A DNA stretch of 42,690 nucleotides from Halomonas sp. GTDB taxonomy: Bacteria; Pseudomonadota; Gammaproteobacteria; Pseudomonadales; Halomonadaceae. The stretch lies in assembly GCF_017515565.1 (NCBI RefSeq), contig NZ_JAFWFN010000048.1, positions 1 through 42,690 of the forward strand. The letters are read 5' to 3'. Under the pieces are notes generated by a model. It searched no databases and was not told the DNA's origin. It saw nothing but the letters and a program-made list of their open reading frames with translations. Numbering within the stretch: position 1 is the first letter of the stretch; each line of letters starts with the position of its first letter. A program made the translations under genes and the position numbers. This document shows, piece after piece, positions 25,671 to 35,407 of this stretch.

Positions 25671-26077
25671 TGCATAAGCCCATCACGATTATCAGCGAGC
25701 GCAATCACGTTTTTCGTCAACGGGTTGAGGTTGATGGTTTGGAAGCGCTGTACGCAGATGTGCCGCCGGTTGTCGGTGGCGATGGTAGTGCCCCCGACCC
25801 GCATGATTACTTCGATATCGCGCTGGGTACCTGTAAAGCGATCACCGTGCAAATGTACGCAAAGCGCAAGCAGTGGCCTCTAGAGGGCATCACCGTGAAG
25901 GTTCAGCGCGATGATAGCCAAGAACGAAAAGGTGTCTATAAGCTGGCCGTCACGTTAATGTTTCACGGGATTGAAGACCCGGAGCAGCGAACCAAGCTGG
26001 AAGAGATCAGTCATCGCTGCCCTATCCAGCGGCTGATGACCCAGGCGACGGTAGAAATTACGACGCACACCGAGTAA
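25670..26077 (+). CDS. OsmC-family peroxiredoxin-like protein
   Basis: A 135-residue OsmC/Ohr-superfamily protein. Such proteins reduce organic hydroperoxides using two cysteines. Both expected cysteines are seen, at about 62 ([16 protein letters not shown]) and about 122 (HRCPIQRL). The glycine-proline-rich [14 protein letters not shown] block before the first cysteine is typical of the YhfA/OsmC branch. Its start codon overlaps the stop of the HMA-like gene by one base. It could also be a redox sensor or detoxifier of other electrophiles. Confidence 0.85.
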   Translation: MHKPITIISERNHVFRQRVEVDGLEALYADVPPVVGGDGSAPDPHDYFDIALGTCKAITVQMYAKRKQWPLEGITVKVQRDDSQERKGVYKLAVTLMFHGIEDPEQRTKLEEISHRCPIQRLMTQATVEITTHTE

Positions 26078-26118
26078 CGCTGCATACTGAGTGTTCCATC
26101 CTCAGAACGGGAGTAATG

Positions 26119-28143
26119 ATGAGCAAGGAGTTCAGGCTACAGTCAAAATTTAAGCCTGCCGGTGACCAGCCAACGGCAATTCGTAGCTTAATCAGCGGGC
26201 TGGAATCGGGGCTTGCCCATCAAACCCTGCTGGGGGTGACCGGTTCGGGTAAGACGTTTACCATGGCAAATGTGGTACAGCAGCTGCAGCGGCCCACCAT
26301 CGTCATGGCGCCGAATAAAACACTTGCTGCCCAGCTCTACGGGGAGTTTAAGTCGTTTTTCCCAGACAACGCGGTTGAATATTTTGTTTCTTATTACGAT
26401 TACTATCAGCCGGAAGCATACGTTCCCTCTTCTGATACGTTTATCGAGAAAGATGCCTCGATTAATGACCATATTGAACAAATGCGCTTGTCAGCTACTA
26501 AGGCTCTGCTGGAGCGACGCGATGCGTTAATCGTCGTATCGGTTTCAGCTATTTATGGCCTGGGTGACCCCGACCAGTACCTGAAAATGCGCCTGCATTT
26601 TACCCGTGGTGAGCTGATTGATCAGCGGGCCTTTCTGCGCCGCCTAGCTGAGCTGCAATATACCCGCAACGATATGGATTTTCGTCGGGGGACTTACCGG
26701 GTACGCGGCGATGTCATTGATATCTTCCCGGCAGACTCAGACGAAGAGGCGGTACGGGTAGAGCTGTTCGATAGCGAGATTGACACAATTCGCCTGTTTG
26801 ATCCGTTGACCGGCGCTGTCCGTGGGGAGGTGCCGCGTATGACGATCTACCCCAAATCGCACTATGTTACGCCGCGGGAAACTATTTTGGGCGCCATTGA
26901 TGCCATCAAGGGCGAACTTAAAGAGCGCCTAGAATGGATGCGCAAGCACGAGCGGCTGGTGGAAGCGCAACGTCTTGAGCAGCGCACACTCTACGATATT
27001 GAGATGATGCTGGAGCTGAGTTACTGCAACGGTATTGAGAACTACTCGCGCTATCTCTCGGGCCGTGCCCCAGGCGAGCCGCCACCGACTTTCTTCGATT
27101 ACTTGCCCGATGACGCGCTGCTGTTTATAGATGAGTCCCACGTTAGCGTGCCCCAGGTAGGCGGTATGTATAAGGGCGACCGTTCTCGCAAAGAGACGCT
27201 AGTCGAGTATGGCTTCCGGCTCCCCTCTGCGCTGGACAACCGGCCGATGAAGTTTGAGGAGTGGGAAGCGATAAGCCCTCAGACGATTTTTGTCTCAGCT
27301 ACGCCGGGGAAATATGAAGCAGAGCACGCCAGCCAGATAGTAGAACAAGTGGTGCGGCCAACTGGGCTTTTAGACCCTGAGATAGAAGTTCGCCCGGCAA
27401 GCACCCAAGTAGACGATCTGCTTTCTGAAATCGGCTTACGTACCGCTGTTGGCGAGCGTGTGCTTGTGACCACCTTAACCAAGCGGATGTCTGAAGATCT
27501 AACTGACTATCTGGATGAGCATGGTATTCGTGTGCGCTATTTGCACTCCGATATTGATACGGTGGAGCGCGTTGAGATTATCCGCGACCTGCGGCTGGGT
27601 AAATTTGATGTACTAGTAGGGATTAACCTGCTTCGTGAGGGGTTAGATATACCAGAAGTGTCGCTGGTGGCTATTCTGGATGCGGATAAAGAGGGGTTTT
27701 TACGCGCCGAGCGCTCGCTCATTCAAACCATTGGCCGTGCTGCCCGTAACGCCAACGGAAAAGCGATACTCTATGGCGATAGAATCACCGACTCAATGCG
27801 TAAAGCGATTGATGAAACCGATCGGCGCCGCGCCAAACAGGTTGAGCATAACGAAAAACATGGCATTACCCCCACGACGGTCACGCGATCGGTAGCTGAT
27901 ATTCTTGAAGCTGCCCAAGCGCCCGGTAAAAAGAGCAGTCGTCGCCGTGGTTCAGAGCGCAAAGTGGCGGAGAGTGCTGCTGAGTACGATGTGACCACTA
28001 TGAGCAAACAAGACCTGCTAGGCGCTATCAGTAAGCTTGAGGACGCCATGTTTGAAGCAGCACAGAACCTTGAGTTTGAAGAGGCGGCGCGTCTACGTGA
28101 TCAGCTTCATCAAATGAAAGAAAAGCAGCTGGCGCTGGGATAA
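26119..28143 (+). CDS. uvrB: UvrABC excision nuclease subunit B
   Basis: UvrB is the damage-verifying helicase-like subunit of nucleotide excision repair. The 674 residues contain Walker A GVTGSGKT (about 39-46), the beta-hairpin region [12 protein letters not shown] (about 92-103) that grips DNA, DEXD-box FIDESH (about 338), helicase motif [11 protein letters not shown] (about 538) and a C-terminal UVR domain (about 632-667) that contacts UvrA/UvrC. Two ATGs lie in tandem; the second (26119) is better spaced from GGGAG. I found no clear LexA box upstream. It is followed after three bases by nei. Confidence 0.97.
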   Translation: MSKEFRLQSKFKPAGDQPTAIRSLISGLESGLAHQTLLGVTGSGKTFTMANVVQQLQRPTIVMAPNKTLAAQLYGEFKSFFPDNAVEYFVSYYDYYQPEAYVPSSDTFIEKDASINDHIEQMRLSATKALLERRDALIVVSVSAIYGLGDPDQYLKMRLHFTRGELIDQRAFLRRLAELQYTRNDMDFRRGTYRVRGDVIDIFPADSDEEAVRVELFDSEIDTIRLFDPLTGAVRGEVPRMTIYPKSHYVTPRETILGAIDAIKGELKERLEWMRKHERLVEAQRLEQRTLYDIEMMLELSYCNGIENYSRYLSGRAPGEPPPTFFDYLPDDALLFIDESHVSVPQVGGMYKGDRSRKETLVEYGFRLPSALDNRPMKFEEWEAISPQTIFVSATPGKYEAEHASQIVEQVVRPTGLLDPEIEVRPASTQVDDLLSEIGLRTAVGERVLVTTLTKRMSEDLTDYLDEHGIRVRYLHSDIDTVERVEIIRDLRLGKFDVLVGINLLREGLDIPEVSLVAILDADKEGFLRAERSLIQTIGRAARNANGKAILYGDRITDSMRKAIDETDRRRAKQVEHNEKHGITPTTVTRSVADILEAAQAPGKKSSRRRGSERKVAESAAEYDVTTMSKQDLLGAISKLEDAMFEAAQNLEFEEAARLRDQLHQMKEKQLALG

Positions 28144-28146
28144 ACA

Positions 28147-28974
28147 ATGCCGGAAGGTCCTGAAATTCGCCGTGCTGCAGATAAAATTGAAAAGCAGCTG
28201 CGTGGTAAAACCTTGGATGATGTGTGGTTTGCATTCCCCGAGCTTGCTAAACAGGCTAGCTCGTTAATCGGCATTCAAGTAAGCGCAGTGGATACCTGGG
28301 GGAAGGCGATGCTGATTCGCTTTGCAGATCAGCGAGTGCTGTACTCTCATAATCAGCTATATGGGGTATGGAAGCTTCATTCAGAGGAGAAACCGCCCTC
28401 GACCAAACGCTCCCTTCGCGTTCGTTTAACGGCAGAGGGCAGGGCGGCGAGCCTTTATAGCGCATCGGATGTGTCGCTGTGGCATGAAAACGAGCTAGAT
28501 TCACACCCATTTTTAGCGCGTTTAGGTCCAGACCTTTTGAGCCAGCAGGTAACTTCAAGTGATGTGCAAAAGCGCTTAAATGCCCCCCAGTTCCGGCGGA
28601 GAAGCTTGGGGGCGCTGTTGTTAGATCAGCGGCTGGTGGCAGGCTTGGGTAACTACCTGCGAACGGAGATTCTATTTTTTTCTAAGCTCCACCCTAAAAT
28701 GCGACCCGTGGATTTAACGTCTTCTCAGCTCTCGCTGCTAGCCGATTCTATTATTGATATCACTCATCGAGCATACCGCCAGGCAGGTGTTACCAACCTT
28801 GACGCCTGGATTGAGCAGGCAATTGCTGCGAAGGAGCCTCGAAGGCAGTGGCGTTTTAGCGCCTTTGAGCGTGCAGGGTTATCGTGTCACCGCTGCGGCA
28901 GCGTTATTGAGCGAACGGTGGTTGGGTCACGTCGGCTATATTTATGCCCCTACTGCCAGCTACTTCCTGCTTAA
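28147..28974 (+). CDS. nei: Endonuclease VIII (Nei), DNA glycosylase/AP lyase
   Basis: Removes oxidised pyrimidines in base-excision repair. The 275-residue protein begins MPEGPEIRRAADK, with the catalytic Pro2 and Glu3 characteristic of the Fpg/Nei family. The Nei-type H2TH region includes VAGLGNYLRTEILF (about 160), and the C-terminus is a four-cysteine zinc finger (CHRCG ... CPYC, about 249-272). It starts three bases after uvrB with no strong ribosome site of its own, suggesting translational coupling. The two repair pathways thus share one transcript here. Confidence 0.92.
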   Translation: MPEGPEIRRAADKIEKQLRGKTLDDVWFAFPELAKQASSLIGIQVSAVDTWGKAMLIRFADQRVLYSHNQLYGVWKLHSEEKPPSTKRSLRVRLTAEGRAASLYSASDVSLWHENELDSHPFLARLGPDLLSQQVTSSDVQKRLNAPQFRRRSLGALLLDQRLVAGLGNYLRTEILFFSKLHPKMRPVDLTSSQLSLLADSIIDITHRAYRQAGVTNLDAWIEQAIAAKEPRRQWRFSAFERAGLSCHRCGSVIERTVVGSRRLYLCPYCQLLPA

Positions 28975-29185
28975 AAAAAGTTATACCGTTATCTTGCTGC
29001 TTTCTTCAAACTTAGATCAAATCATTAGTGTTTATGACTCCGAAGTAGCGTTGAGCGGCTGCCGCTGTCTAGGCAATACGGTATACTCCTCCCACACCCG
29101 GACGGCCACGTTTGACGCATTAGTCCATAGCAGTAGTGACGACTAACGGCCGCGGAAAAGACGATAACCGAGGAGCTGTTTGACC

Positions 29186-30691
29186 ATGACCGTGATCCGC
29201 CAGGACGACGTGATACAAAGCGTTGCCGATGCTCTGCAGTACATCTCTTACTATCATCCAAAAGACTTTATTGATGCCATGGCAGCCGCCTACGAGCGCG
29301 AAGAAAATCCCGCTGCCAAAGATGCTATAGCGCAAATCCTGATCAATTCGCGTATGTGTGCCACTGGCCACCGCCCGATTTGCCAAGATACCGGCATTGT
29401 CACGGTTTTTGTTCATGTCGGCATGAATGTCACTTGGGATGCTGAGCTGAGCCTTGACGACATGATCAATGAGGGCGTTCGTCGCGCCTATAAGCTGCCG
29501 GATAACGTTCTGCGTGCCTCGGTGTTGGCTGACCCAGATGGCAGGCGCCAGAATACCAAAGACAACACGCCAGCGATTATTCACTACAAGATCGTACCTG
29601 GCGACAAAGTCGATATTCATGTGGCTGCCAAAGGTGGCGGTAGCGAAGCAAAGTCTAAGTTTGCCATGCTCAACCCCTCCGATAGCGTAGTGGATTGGGT
29701 AATGGAACAGTTGCCAAAAATGGGAGCAGGCTGGTGCCCACCGGGCATGCTGGGTATTGGCATCGGTGGTACCGCTGAAAAGGCCATGGAAATTGCCAAG
29801 GAAGCGCTGCTGGACCCTATCGATATTCAAGACTTACAGGCCCGTGGCCCAAGTAACCGTGCTGAAGAATTGCGTCTTGAACTGTTCGATAAAGTGAATA
29901 AAAGCGGCATCGGTGCCCAGGGGTTAGGTGGCTTGACCACCGTGTTGGATATTAAAGTTAAAGATTATCCTACCCACGCCGCTAATAAGCCGGTGGCGAT
30001 TATTCCCAACTGTGCAGCTACCCGTCACGCTCACTTTACACTAGATGGTTCAGGCCCTGTTGCGCTGCCCGCCCCCAAGCTTGAAGACTGGCCGCAAATT
30101 ACCCGAGAAGCAGGGGATAACGTTAAACGCGTTAACCTGGATACCGTAACGCCTGAAGAAGTTAAAACCTGGCAGCCGGGTGATACGCTTCTATTAAATG
30201 GCAAGCTATTAACTGGGCGTGATGCGGCGCACAAGCGCATGGTTGATATGATTGCTAAAGGGGAGCCGTTGCCTGTCGATATGAAAGGCCGGTTTATTTA
30301 CTACGTAGGTCCCGTTGACCCCGTTGGCGATGAAGTGGTTGGCCCCGCAGGCCCTACGACTGCGACGCGAATGGATAAATTCACCCGTACTATGCTGGAA
30401 GAAACCGGCTTACTAGGCATGGTAGGTAAAGCTGAACGCGGCCAAGTAGCCATCGACGCAATTCGTGACAATGAAGCCGTTTATTTAATGGCGGTGGGCG
30501 GCTCGGCTTACTTAGTAGCCCAAGCAATTAAAAAATCCCGTGTGGTCGGCTTTGAAGATCTGGGCATGGAAGCAATCTACGAATTTGAAGTGGAAGATAT
30601 GCCGGTAACCGTTGCGGTAGACAGTCTTGGTACTTCTGTCCATCAAACCGGGCCAGCTAAATGGAAAGAAATTATTGCTCAGTCGGCATAA
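29186..30691 (+). CDS. fumA: Fumarate hydratase, class I (iron-sulfur)
   Basis: Converts fumarate to malate in the TCA cycle using an oxygen-sensitive [4Fe-4S] cluster. The 501 residues form the single-chain class I enzyme. Cluster-ligand candidates are Cys66 in PICQDTG and the cysteines in AGWCPPGM (about 193) and IPNCAATRHAHF (about 280). VAVDSLGTSVHQTGP closes the beta-domain near the end. The start at ATG 29186 is preferred over TTG 29180, though AGGAG at 29171-29175 is compatible with either. It stands alone and ends at a terminator. Confidence 0.94.
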   Translation: MTVIRQDDVIQSVADALQYISYYHPKDFIDAMAAAYEREENPAAKDAIAQILINSRMCATGHRPICQDTGIVTVFVHVGMNVTWDAELSLDDMINEGVRRAYKLPDNVLRASVLADPDGRRQNTKDNTPAIIHYKIVPGDKVDIHVAAKGGGSEAKSKFAMLNPSDSVVDWVMEQLPKMGAGWCPPGMLGIGIGGTAEKAMEIAKEALLDPIDIQDLQARGPSNRAEELRLELFDKVNKSGIGAQGLGGLTTVLDIKVKDYPTHAANKPVAIIPNCAATRHAHFTLDGSGPVALPAPKLEDWPQITREAGDNVKRVNLDTVTPEEVKTWQPGDTLLLNGKLLTGRDAAHKRMVDMIAKGEPLPVDMKGRFIYYVGPVDPVGDEVVGPAGPTTATRMDKFTRTMLEETGLLGMVGKAERGQVAIDAIRDNEAVYLMAVGGSAYLVAQAIKKSRVVGFEDLGMEAIYEFEVEDMPVTVAVDSLGTSVHQTGPAKWKEIIAQSA

Positions 30692-30729
30692 TTGCTTGAT
30701 ATATTCATAAGCAATATGCGAAATAAACA

Positions 30730-30754
30730 AGCCCCGTCCTACGCGGGGCTTTTG
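30730..30754 (+). terminator. Rho-independent terminator after the fumarase gene
   Basis: agccccg (30730-30736) pairs with cggggct (30744-30750) around a seven-base loop, followed by TTTT. Its position 38 bases after the fumarase stop fits. Confidence 0.82.
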
Positions 30755-30812
30755 TGCATTGGCAGTAAATCGATAAAACAAAGGATCCCTACCGGATGGC
30801 GAGGAATAGTCA

Positions 30813-32231
30813 ATGACCTCATGGTTATTAGGGACAGGTATTATGCTGATACACCTATTAGGGATTGTGTCAGCCATTATGGCGTTAATGTCGAGCCGTA
30901 CCTCTCAAGGTGCCGTTGCGTGGATCATTTCATTGCTCACGTTTCCTTACGTGGCATTACCTGCGTACTGGTTTTTTGGACGCCCACGGTTTTATGGCTA
31001 TGTTTCGGCGAGAGGCGCCCGGGATAACGTTCTAAGGCGGGTGTTGGCACGCTACAGGAATAACGTCAAACCCCACGTTGCGCTGCCCAAAAGCGCCGAC
31101 ATTCAGGCTGTGGAGCAGCTTGCGATGATGCCTTTAACTAGGGGCAACAGCGCAGAGCTACTCATTGATGGTGAAGCGACCTTTAAAAGTCTTTTCGATG
31201 GCTTAGACGATGCTAAAGATTATCTGTTGCTTCAGTTTTTTATCGTCCGTGACGATGAGCTCGGGCGTCGCTTGCAGCGCCACTTGATTCAAGCTGCACA
31301 GCGGGGCGTACGTGTTTACTTTCTTTATGACGAAGTAGGCAGCCGAAAGCTGAATCAAAGCTATTTTCGAGAGCTCACCAAAGAGGGCATCGACGTAAAA
31401 GCCTTTCGGTCTTCGCGAGGTTTTAAGCATCGGTTTCAGCTTAATTTTCGTAACCACCGCAAAATTATGGTGACCGATGGCAAGAAGGGTTGGGTTGGTG
31501 GTTTTAACGTTGGTGTAGAGTATTTGGGGCAGGGGTCCCGCCATGGGCCATGGCGGGATACCCATTTAGCCTTGCAAGGGCCGAGCGTATTGGGCCTGCA
31601 AGAAGCTTTTTGGGAAGATTGGCACTGGGCGACCAATGAGGTCATCACGCTTAATTGGCATGCGGAAACCCATCCGCAAGAAGACCACCAAGTGGTTATC
31701 GTACCTTCCGGACCTGCTGATAAACAGGACACTGCAAGCCTGTTAATTCAACAGCTAATTCATAGTGCCAATGAAAGGCTATGGGTGACTAGCCCCTATT
31801 TTGTGCCTGATCAAGGGGTGCAAGATGCGCTTCGTTTGGCAGCAATGCGGGGGCTTGATGTTCGCGTAATGATTCCTGAGCGGCCAGACCATCTGCTGGT
31901 ATTCTTGTCTGCATTCTCATTTCTGCCCGATATGCTAAGAGCAGGCGTTAAAATATACCGTTATCTACCCGGTTTCTTACATCAAAAGGTAATACTTATT
32001 GACAATGAAGCAGCGAGTGTAGGTACCGTAAATCTGGATAACCGCTCATTTCGGCTTAATTTTGAAATAACTGCTTTTATCCCTAGTTCAGCGTTTGCTG
32101 CGAAAGTAAGTAATATGCTGGAAGAGGACTTTGCACACTGCCGACGCGTTACCATGGATGAAATAAATCAGCGCTCTATGTGGAAAAAAGTCGTATCAAG
32201 GGCTGCTTATTTGACCGCGCCAATTCAGTGA
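30813..32231 (+). CDS. cls: Cardiolipin synthase (phospholipase D family)
   Basis: Makes cardiolipin from phosphatidylglycerol at the inner membrane. Two N-terminal transmembrane helices (about 5-25 and 33-54) precede two PLD domains with intact HxK-x4-D motifs: His215/Lys217/Asp222 (NHRKIMVTDG) and His389/Lys391/Asp396 (LHQKVILID). The length of 472 is typical of ClsA. GAGGA lies seven bases before the ATG. The HypT-like regulator starts 51 bases downstream on the same strand. Cardiolipin adjustment is a known osmoadaptive response and fits a salt-tolerant host, but that link is inferred. Confidence 0.93.
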   Translation: MTSWLLGTGIMLIHLLGIVSAIMALMSSRTSQGAVAWIISLLTFPYVALPAYWFFGRPRFYGYVSARGARDNVLRRVLARYRNNVKPHVALPKSADIQAVEQLAMMPLTRGNSAELLIDGEATFKSLFDGLDDAKDYLLLQFFIVRDDELGRRLQRHLIQAAQRGVRVYFLYDEVGSRKLNQSYFRELTKEGIDVKAFRSSRGFKHRFQLNFRNHRKIMVTDGKKGWVGGFNVGVEYLGQGSRHGPWRDTHLALQGPSVLGLQEAFWEDWHWATNEVITLNWHAETHPQEDHQVVIVPSGPADKQDTASLLIQQLIHSANERLWVTSPYFVPDQGVQDALRLAAMRGLDVRVMIPERPDHLLVFLSAFSFLPDMLRAGVKIYRYLPGFLHQKVILIDNEAASVGTVNLDNRSFRLNFEITAFIPSSAFAAKVSNMLEEDFAHCRRVTMDEINQRSMWKKVVSRAAYLTAPIQ

Positions 32232-32282
32232 TCAACTGAGCACCGAAAACAGCTGCGAATGGTTGGGCACAAGGAGTTTTGG

Positions 32283-33200
32283 GTGAATTTAGAAACAAAA
32301 TGGCTGGAAGACTTCGTCGCGTTGGCGAATACACGCAGTTTTTCTGCATCGGCAAAACAGCGTCATGTAACACAGCCGGCTTTTAGCCGACGTATTCGGG
32401 CATTAGAGCAAGCAATCGGCGTGACGCTGGTTGATCGCACCACAACCCCGATAGGCTTAACGTCGGAGGGGCAACTTTTTTTAATTACCGCCCGAAACTT
32501 GGTTGAACAGTTAAATGAGTCACTAGGGCATCTTCGTGGTTTATCTATCGCTAACGAAGCGCTGGATATCGTCGCTGCTCACTCATTAGCGCTGAGCTTT
32601 TATCCGCCATGGATATCGCGGTTACAAAAAGGGTTAGGGGAGCTGCCTACCCGTTTGGTTGCTATGAATGTAGGGGAGGCCATTCATGTGCTGCGAGAGG
32701 GTAATTGTGACCTGATGTTGGCTTACTATGACCCCTTTGCCACCATGCAATTAGATGCGGAAGTATTCCCCTCATTTTCAATTGGGAAGGTGAAAATGTT
32801 ACCGGTCACCCTTCCTGACGAGAATGGCGAGCCGCTTTTTTCGCTGCAGCGCGATAGCTCTATCCCTTATTTAGCCTACACTCAAGGGGCTTTTTTAGGC
32901 CGCAGTGTCCGAATGCTGCTGAAGAATGACCCGCTGCGTATGAAGCTTCGCACTGTTTACGAAACCGCCATGGCCGAAGGCTTAAAGGGTATGGTGTTGC
33001 AAGGCGTTGGCACCGCGTGGATTCCGGATTTTTGTATTCGTGAGGAATTGAAAAGTGGCCGGCTGGTAAGGGCCGGAGATGAAAGCTGGGATATTCCCCT
33101 CGAGATTCGTCTCTACCGCTGCTCATTAGTGCATAAACCAGGCGTCGAACGGCTGTGGCGTCAGATGATGAAACTGCCAAGGGATTTTCTACAGGCATAG
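32283..33200 (+). CDS. HypT-like LysR-family regulator
   Basis: A 305-residue LysR regulator. The N-terminus LETKWLEDFVALANTRSFS and the block VTQPAFSRRIRALEQAIGV closely resemble E. coli HypT (YjiE), which is activated by methionine oxidation under hypochlorite stress. Further matches to that branch are AAHSLALSFYP (about 94) and VLREGNCDLMLAYYD (about 130). Several methionines occur in the effector domain, but I cannot align them with the sensing methionines by eye. The GTG at 32283 is chosen because AAGGAG sits exactly six bases upstream. The orthologue assignment is likely but not proven. Confidence 0.78.
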   Translation: MNLETKWLEDFVALANTRSFSASAKQRHVTQPAFSRRIRALEQAIGVTLVDRTTTPIGLTSEGQLFLITARNLVEQLNESLGHLRGLSIANEALDIVAAHSLALSFYPPWISRLQKGLGELPTRLVAMNVGEAIHVLREGNCDLMLAYYDPFATMQLDAEVFPSFSIGKVKMLPVTLPDENGEPLFSLQRDSSIPYLAYTQGAFLGRSVRMLLKNDPLRMKLRTVYETAMAEGLKGMVLQGVGTAWIPDFCIREELKSGRLVRAGDESWDIPLEIRLYRCSLVHKPGVERLWRQMMKLPRDFLQA

Positions 33201-33203
33201 TTA

Positions 33204-33228
33204 AGCGGCGTCGATGTCTGACGCCGCT
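33204..33228. other. Hairpin between converging hypT-like and nadM genes
   Basis: agcggcgtc (33204-33212) pairs perfectly with gacgccgct (33220-33228) around a seven-base loop. No T-tract follows on either strand, so termination would be weak or factor-dependent. Confidence 0.55.
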
Positions 33229-33232
33229 AAGC

Positions 33233-34327
33233 CTAAAAACTACTAAAGTCCGCAGGAAGCCCTAAAAAGTTTTGAATAATAAAAAAGTGGTCTTCAAACA
33301 GGCTTTCCGGCGTTAAATCGGCCAATGCCACCCAGCGCGCATGATCCCCCCCGCGAACCGGTTTAAGGCGTGGTAGCTGCTGGTCAGGACGAAGGGCGAA
33401 GTAAAATGCTTCCGCTAGCGTGCGTCCCCGCCAACTGCGATGCGGCTCGTCAAATAAGCGCTGGCCGCGAAGGGAGCCTTTTAAAACGGGTTCGGGCACT
33501 TTAAGGCGTAGCCGCTCGCGCAACTCCCTCAAACAAGCATCTAACAATCGCTCATGGGGGTTGATAAAGCCCCCCGGTAGAGCAAACAAACCTTTGCCGG
33601 GAGCCGCCGTACGTCTAACCAATAAAACGTGCCCCGACTGCACTACCACCGCATTAACGGTAACAAAAATAGGTGGGTAGGGCGCTTGCGCCCATGCCTG
33701 CCGGTATTGGTCTAGCAATTGCTGCTCTTCTAACAGCTGATGATAGGCGTCGCCTTGGCAAAAGCTGCCCACACGTTTCACTACCCCAGGCGGCAAGTCA
33801 TGATATGCACCGGTACTTAGGTAGTCATCGGTAGAGCCCAGCGAGCGAAAAAGGCGCTCGCGTATTTGGCTAGCTGAAATGCCTTCTACTAAGGGTACGC
33901 TCACTGACTCCCACTGGGGGAAAAGGGACAAATAGTAACTGGACTGCCCACGGCTTGCGCCTATTAACCCAATGCGAGGCAAGCGGGCGTTGGCAGGCGC
34001 TGCTAGGTCACGAACTTTCCGTTGAACGTCTCTTACCCATACATCGTCATTATAAAGAGCGTCCAGCAGCGGCGTAATTTCTAGGCGCTGATTATCATCA
34101 TCATCAAAACCGGAACGAATCATGGCTTGGCGTTCATCAAAATGCCATGGGTTGCGTAGTGAGCGGGCTTGCCAAGCAGAACCCACCAAGACAATGACTT
34201 GTCTCGCCTGTTTAAGCGCTTCTCGGATGATAGCTAAATGCCCCAGGTGGGGAGGCTGGAAGCGTCCGATAAATACCAAACAATCAAAGTCGTAAGCCGT
34301 AGCAGATTCAACAGCATCCGAATTCAT
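33233..34327 (-). CDS. Bifunctional nicotinamide-nucleotide adenylyltransferase / Nudix protein (NadM-Nudix)
   Basis: The 364-residue fusion has an NMN adenylyltransferase of the NadM type at about 12-190 and a Nudix domain at about 218-350. The first has the nucleotidyltransferase motif GRFQPPHLGH (21-30) and EGISASQIRERL (about 148-159), so it should make NAD+ from NMN and ATP. The Nudix box starts normally at Gly253 and Glu259, and continues RELRERLRL. The consensus REUxEExGU therefore has Arg for the second glutamate and for glycine, so pyrophosphatase activity is doubtful. AAGGA precedes the ATG. Confidence 0.9.
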   Translation of the reverse strand: MNSDAVESATAYDFDCLVFIGRFQPPHLGHLAIIREALKQARQVIVLVGSAWQARSLRNPWHFDERQAMIRSGFDDDDNQRLEITPLLDALYNDDVWVRDVQRKVRDLAAPANARLPRIGLIGASRGQSSYYLSLFPQWESVSVPLVEGISASQIRERLFRSLGSTDDYLSTGAYHDLPPGVVKRVGSFCQGDAYHQLLEEQQLLDQYRQAWAQAPYPPIFVTVNAVVVQSGHVLLVRRTAAPGKGLFALPGGFINPHERLLDACLRELRERLRLKVPEPVLKGSLRGQRLFDEPHRSWRGRTLAEAFYFALRPDQQLPRLKPVRGGDHARWVALADLTPESLFEDHFFIIQNFLGLPADFSSF

Positions 34328-34493
34328 AGCGCTTCCTTGATCGTTGATAAATGAGCGCCATTATGGAGTGGGCTGCGAAGTGGTGCAATGTGGTCATACC
34401 TGCGCCCAGCGCTAGGGTTAGGTATGCTTACTATCTCGAGCAGGCGTTAATGTTTGACCAGGGCGCCCCATGAAGTCGTTTAAGGGAATGGAT

Positions 34494-35393
34494 ATGTTCA
34501 AGCGCACACTTATTTTTTGGTGGAAAGTAGTACAAGACGCAACCTCATTATGGCTAGAGCGCAACGCCTTTAGCTATGCAGGCTCGTTGGCGTTTTACAC
34601 GCTGTTTTCATTGGCGCCCACTGTCATCATTGCGGTAACCGTTATTGGGGTAGTGCTGGGTGAAGACGCTGCCCAAGGGCAAATCGTTGCTCAATTACAG
34701 GGTACATTAGGTGTTGATGCTGCTTCTGCGATTGAGCAGGCAGTGGCGCAGTCGCGTATTGAAGAGTCTGGTTTGCTGCCCACTTTGCTTGGGTTTGCTG
34801 CGCTAATCGTTGGGGCGACCACTGTATTTGCGCAAATGCAGTTTTCGCTCAATACCATTTGGGGCGTAACGGCTAAACCTACCTCTAATAGTATGTTTAT
34901 ATTTATCAAAAACCGTTTGCTGTCGCTGACAGTGGTGCTCTCTATTGGCTTTATTCTGCTTGTCTCTTTGGTACTTGGGGTAGTAGTAAGGGGAATGCTG
35001 CAAGCGACAGATCACCTCCTTCCTTTTGCCAGTTTGTTCACCACATCGCTTGAGTCGTTAATTTCATTAGCGGTCGTTGTGCTGCTTTTTGCGACGATTT
35101 TTAAGGTGCTTCCGGATGTGGTTTTAAGTTGGCAAGATGTGTTTATTGGAGCGGTAGTGACAGCTGTACTCTTTACAATAGGGCGCAACATTATCGCCGT
35201 GTATTTAGCCTACACGGCTACTGCGTCTACGTATGGCGCCGCAGGCTCAGTGGTGATGATATTGCTATGGGTCTACTACAGCTCGTTAATTCTACTATTT
35301 GGCGCTGCCTTTACACGCTCGCTGCTATTGCGCCGTGGGCGCCCATTAGTTCCTCGTAACAGCGCAGTGCTGGTTAAGCGCGAGTTAATTTAA
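34494..35393 (+). CDS. YihY/BrkB-family inner membrane protein
   Basis: A 299-residue protein with about six transmembrane helices, of the YihY/virulence-factor BrkB family, formerly and wrongly linked to RNase BN. The signature SYAGSLAFYTLFSLAPTVII (about 23-42) and the late TYGAAGSVVMILLWVYYSS (about 247-265) are typical. Function in the family is not established; transport has been suggested. AAGGG lies seven bases before ATG 34494; an upstream ATG at 34470 with a weaker site would add eight residues. The acylphosphatase gene follows after 14 bases. Confidence 0.85.
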   Translation: MFKRTLIFWWKVVQDATSLWLERNAFSYAGSLAFYTLFSLAPTVIIAVTVIGVVLGEDAAQGQIVAQLQGTLGVDAASAIEQAVAQSRIEESGLLPTLLGFAALIVGATTVFAQMQFSLNTIWGVTAKPTSNSMFIFIKNRLLSLTVVLSIGFILLVSLVLGVVVRGMLQATDHLLPFASLFTTSLESLISLAVVVLLFATIFKVLPDVVLSWQDVFIGAVVTAVLFTIGRNIIAVYLAYTATASTYGAAGSVVMILLWVYYSSLILLFGAAFTRSLLLRRGRPLVPRNSAVLVKRELI

Positions 35394-35407
35394 ATAGGAG
35401 CTAAATC

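Noticed and set aside
26040-26118. Possible LexA box before uvrB
   Set aside because: No CTGT-N8-ACAG match found.
29120-29830. 236-codon minus-strand open frame
   Set aside because: It lies opposite the fumarase gene, has unlikely composition and no homology I recognise.
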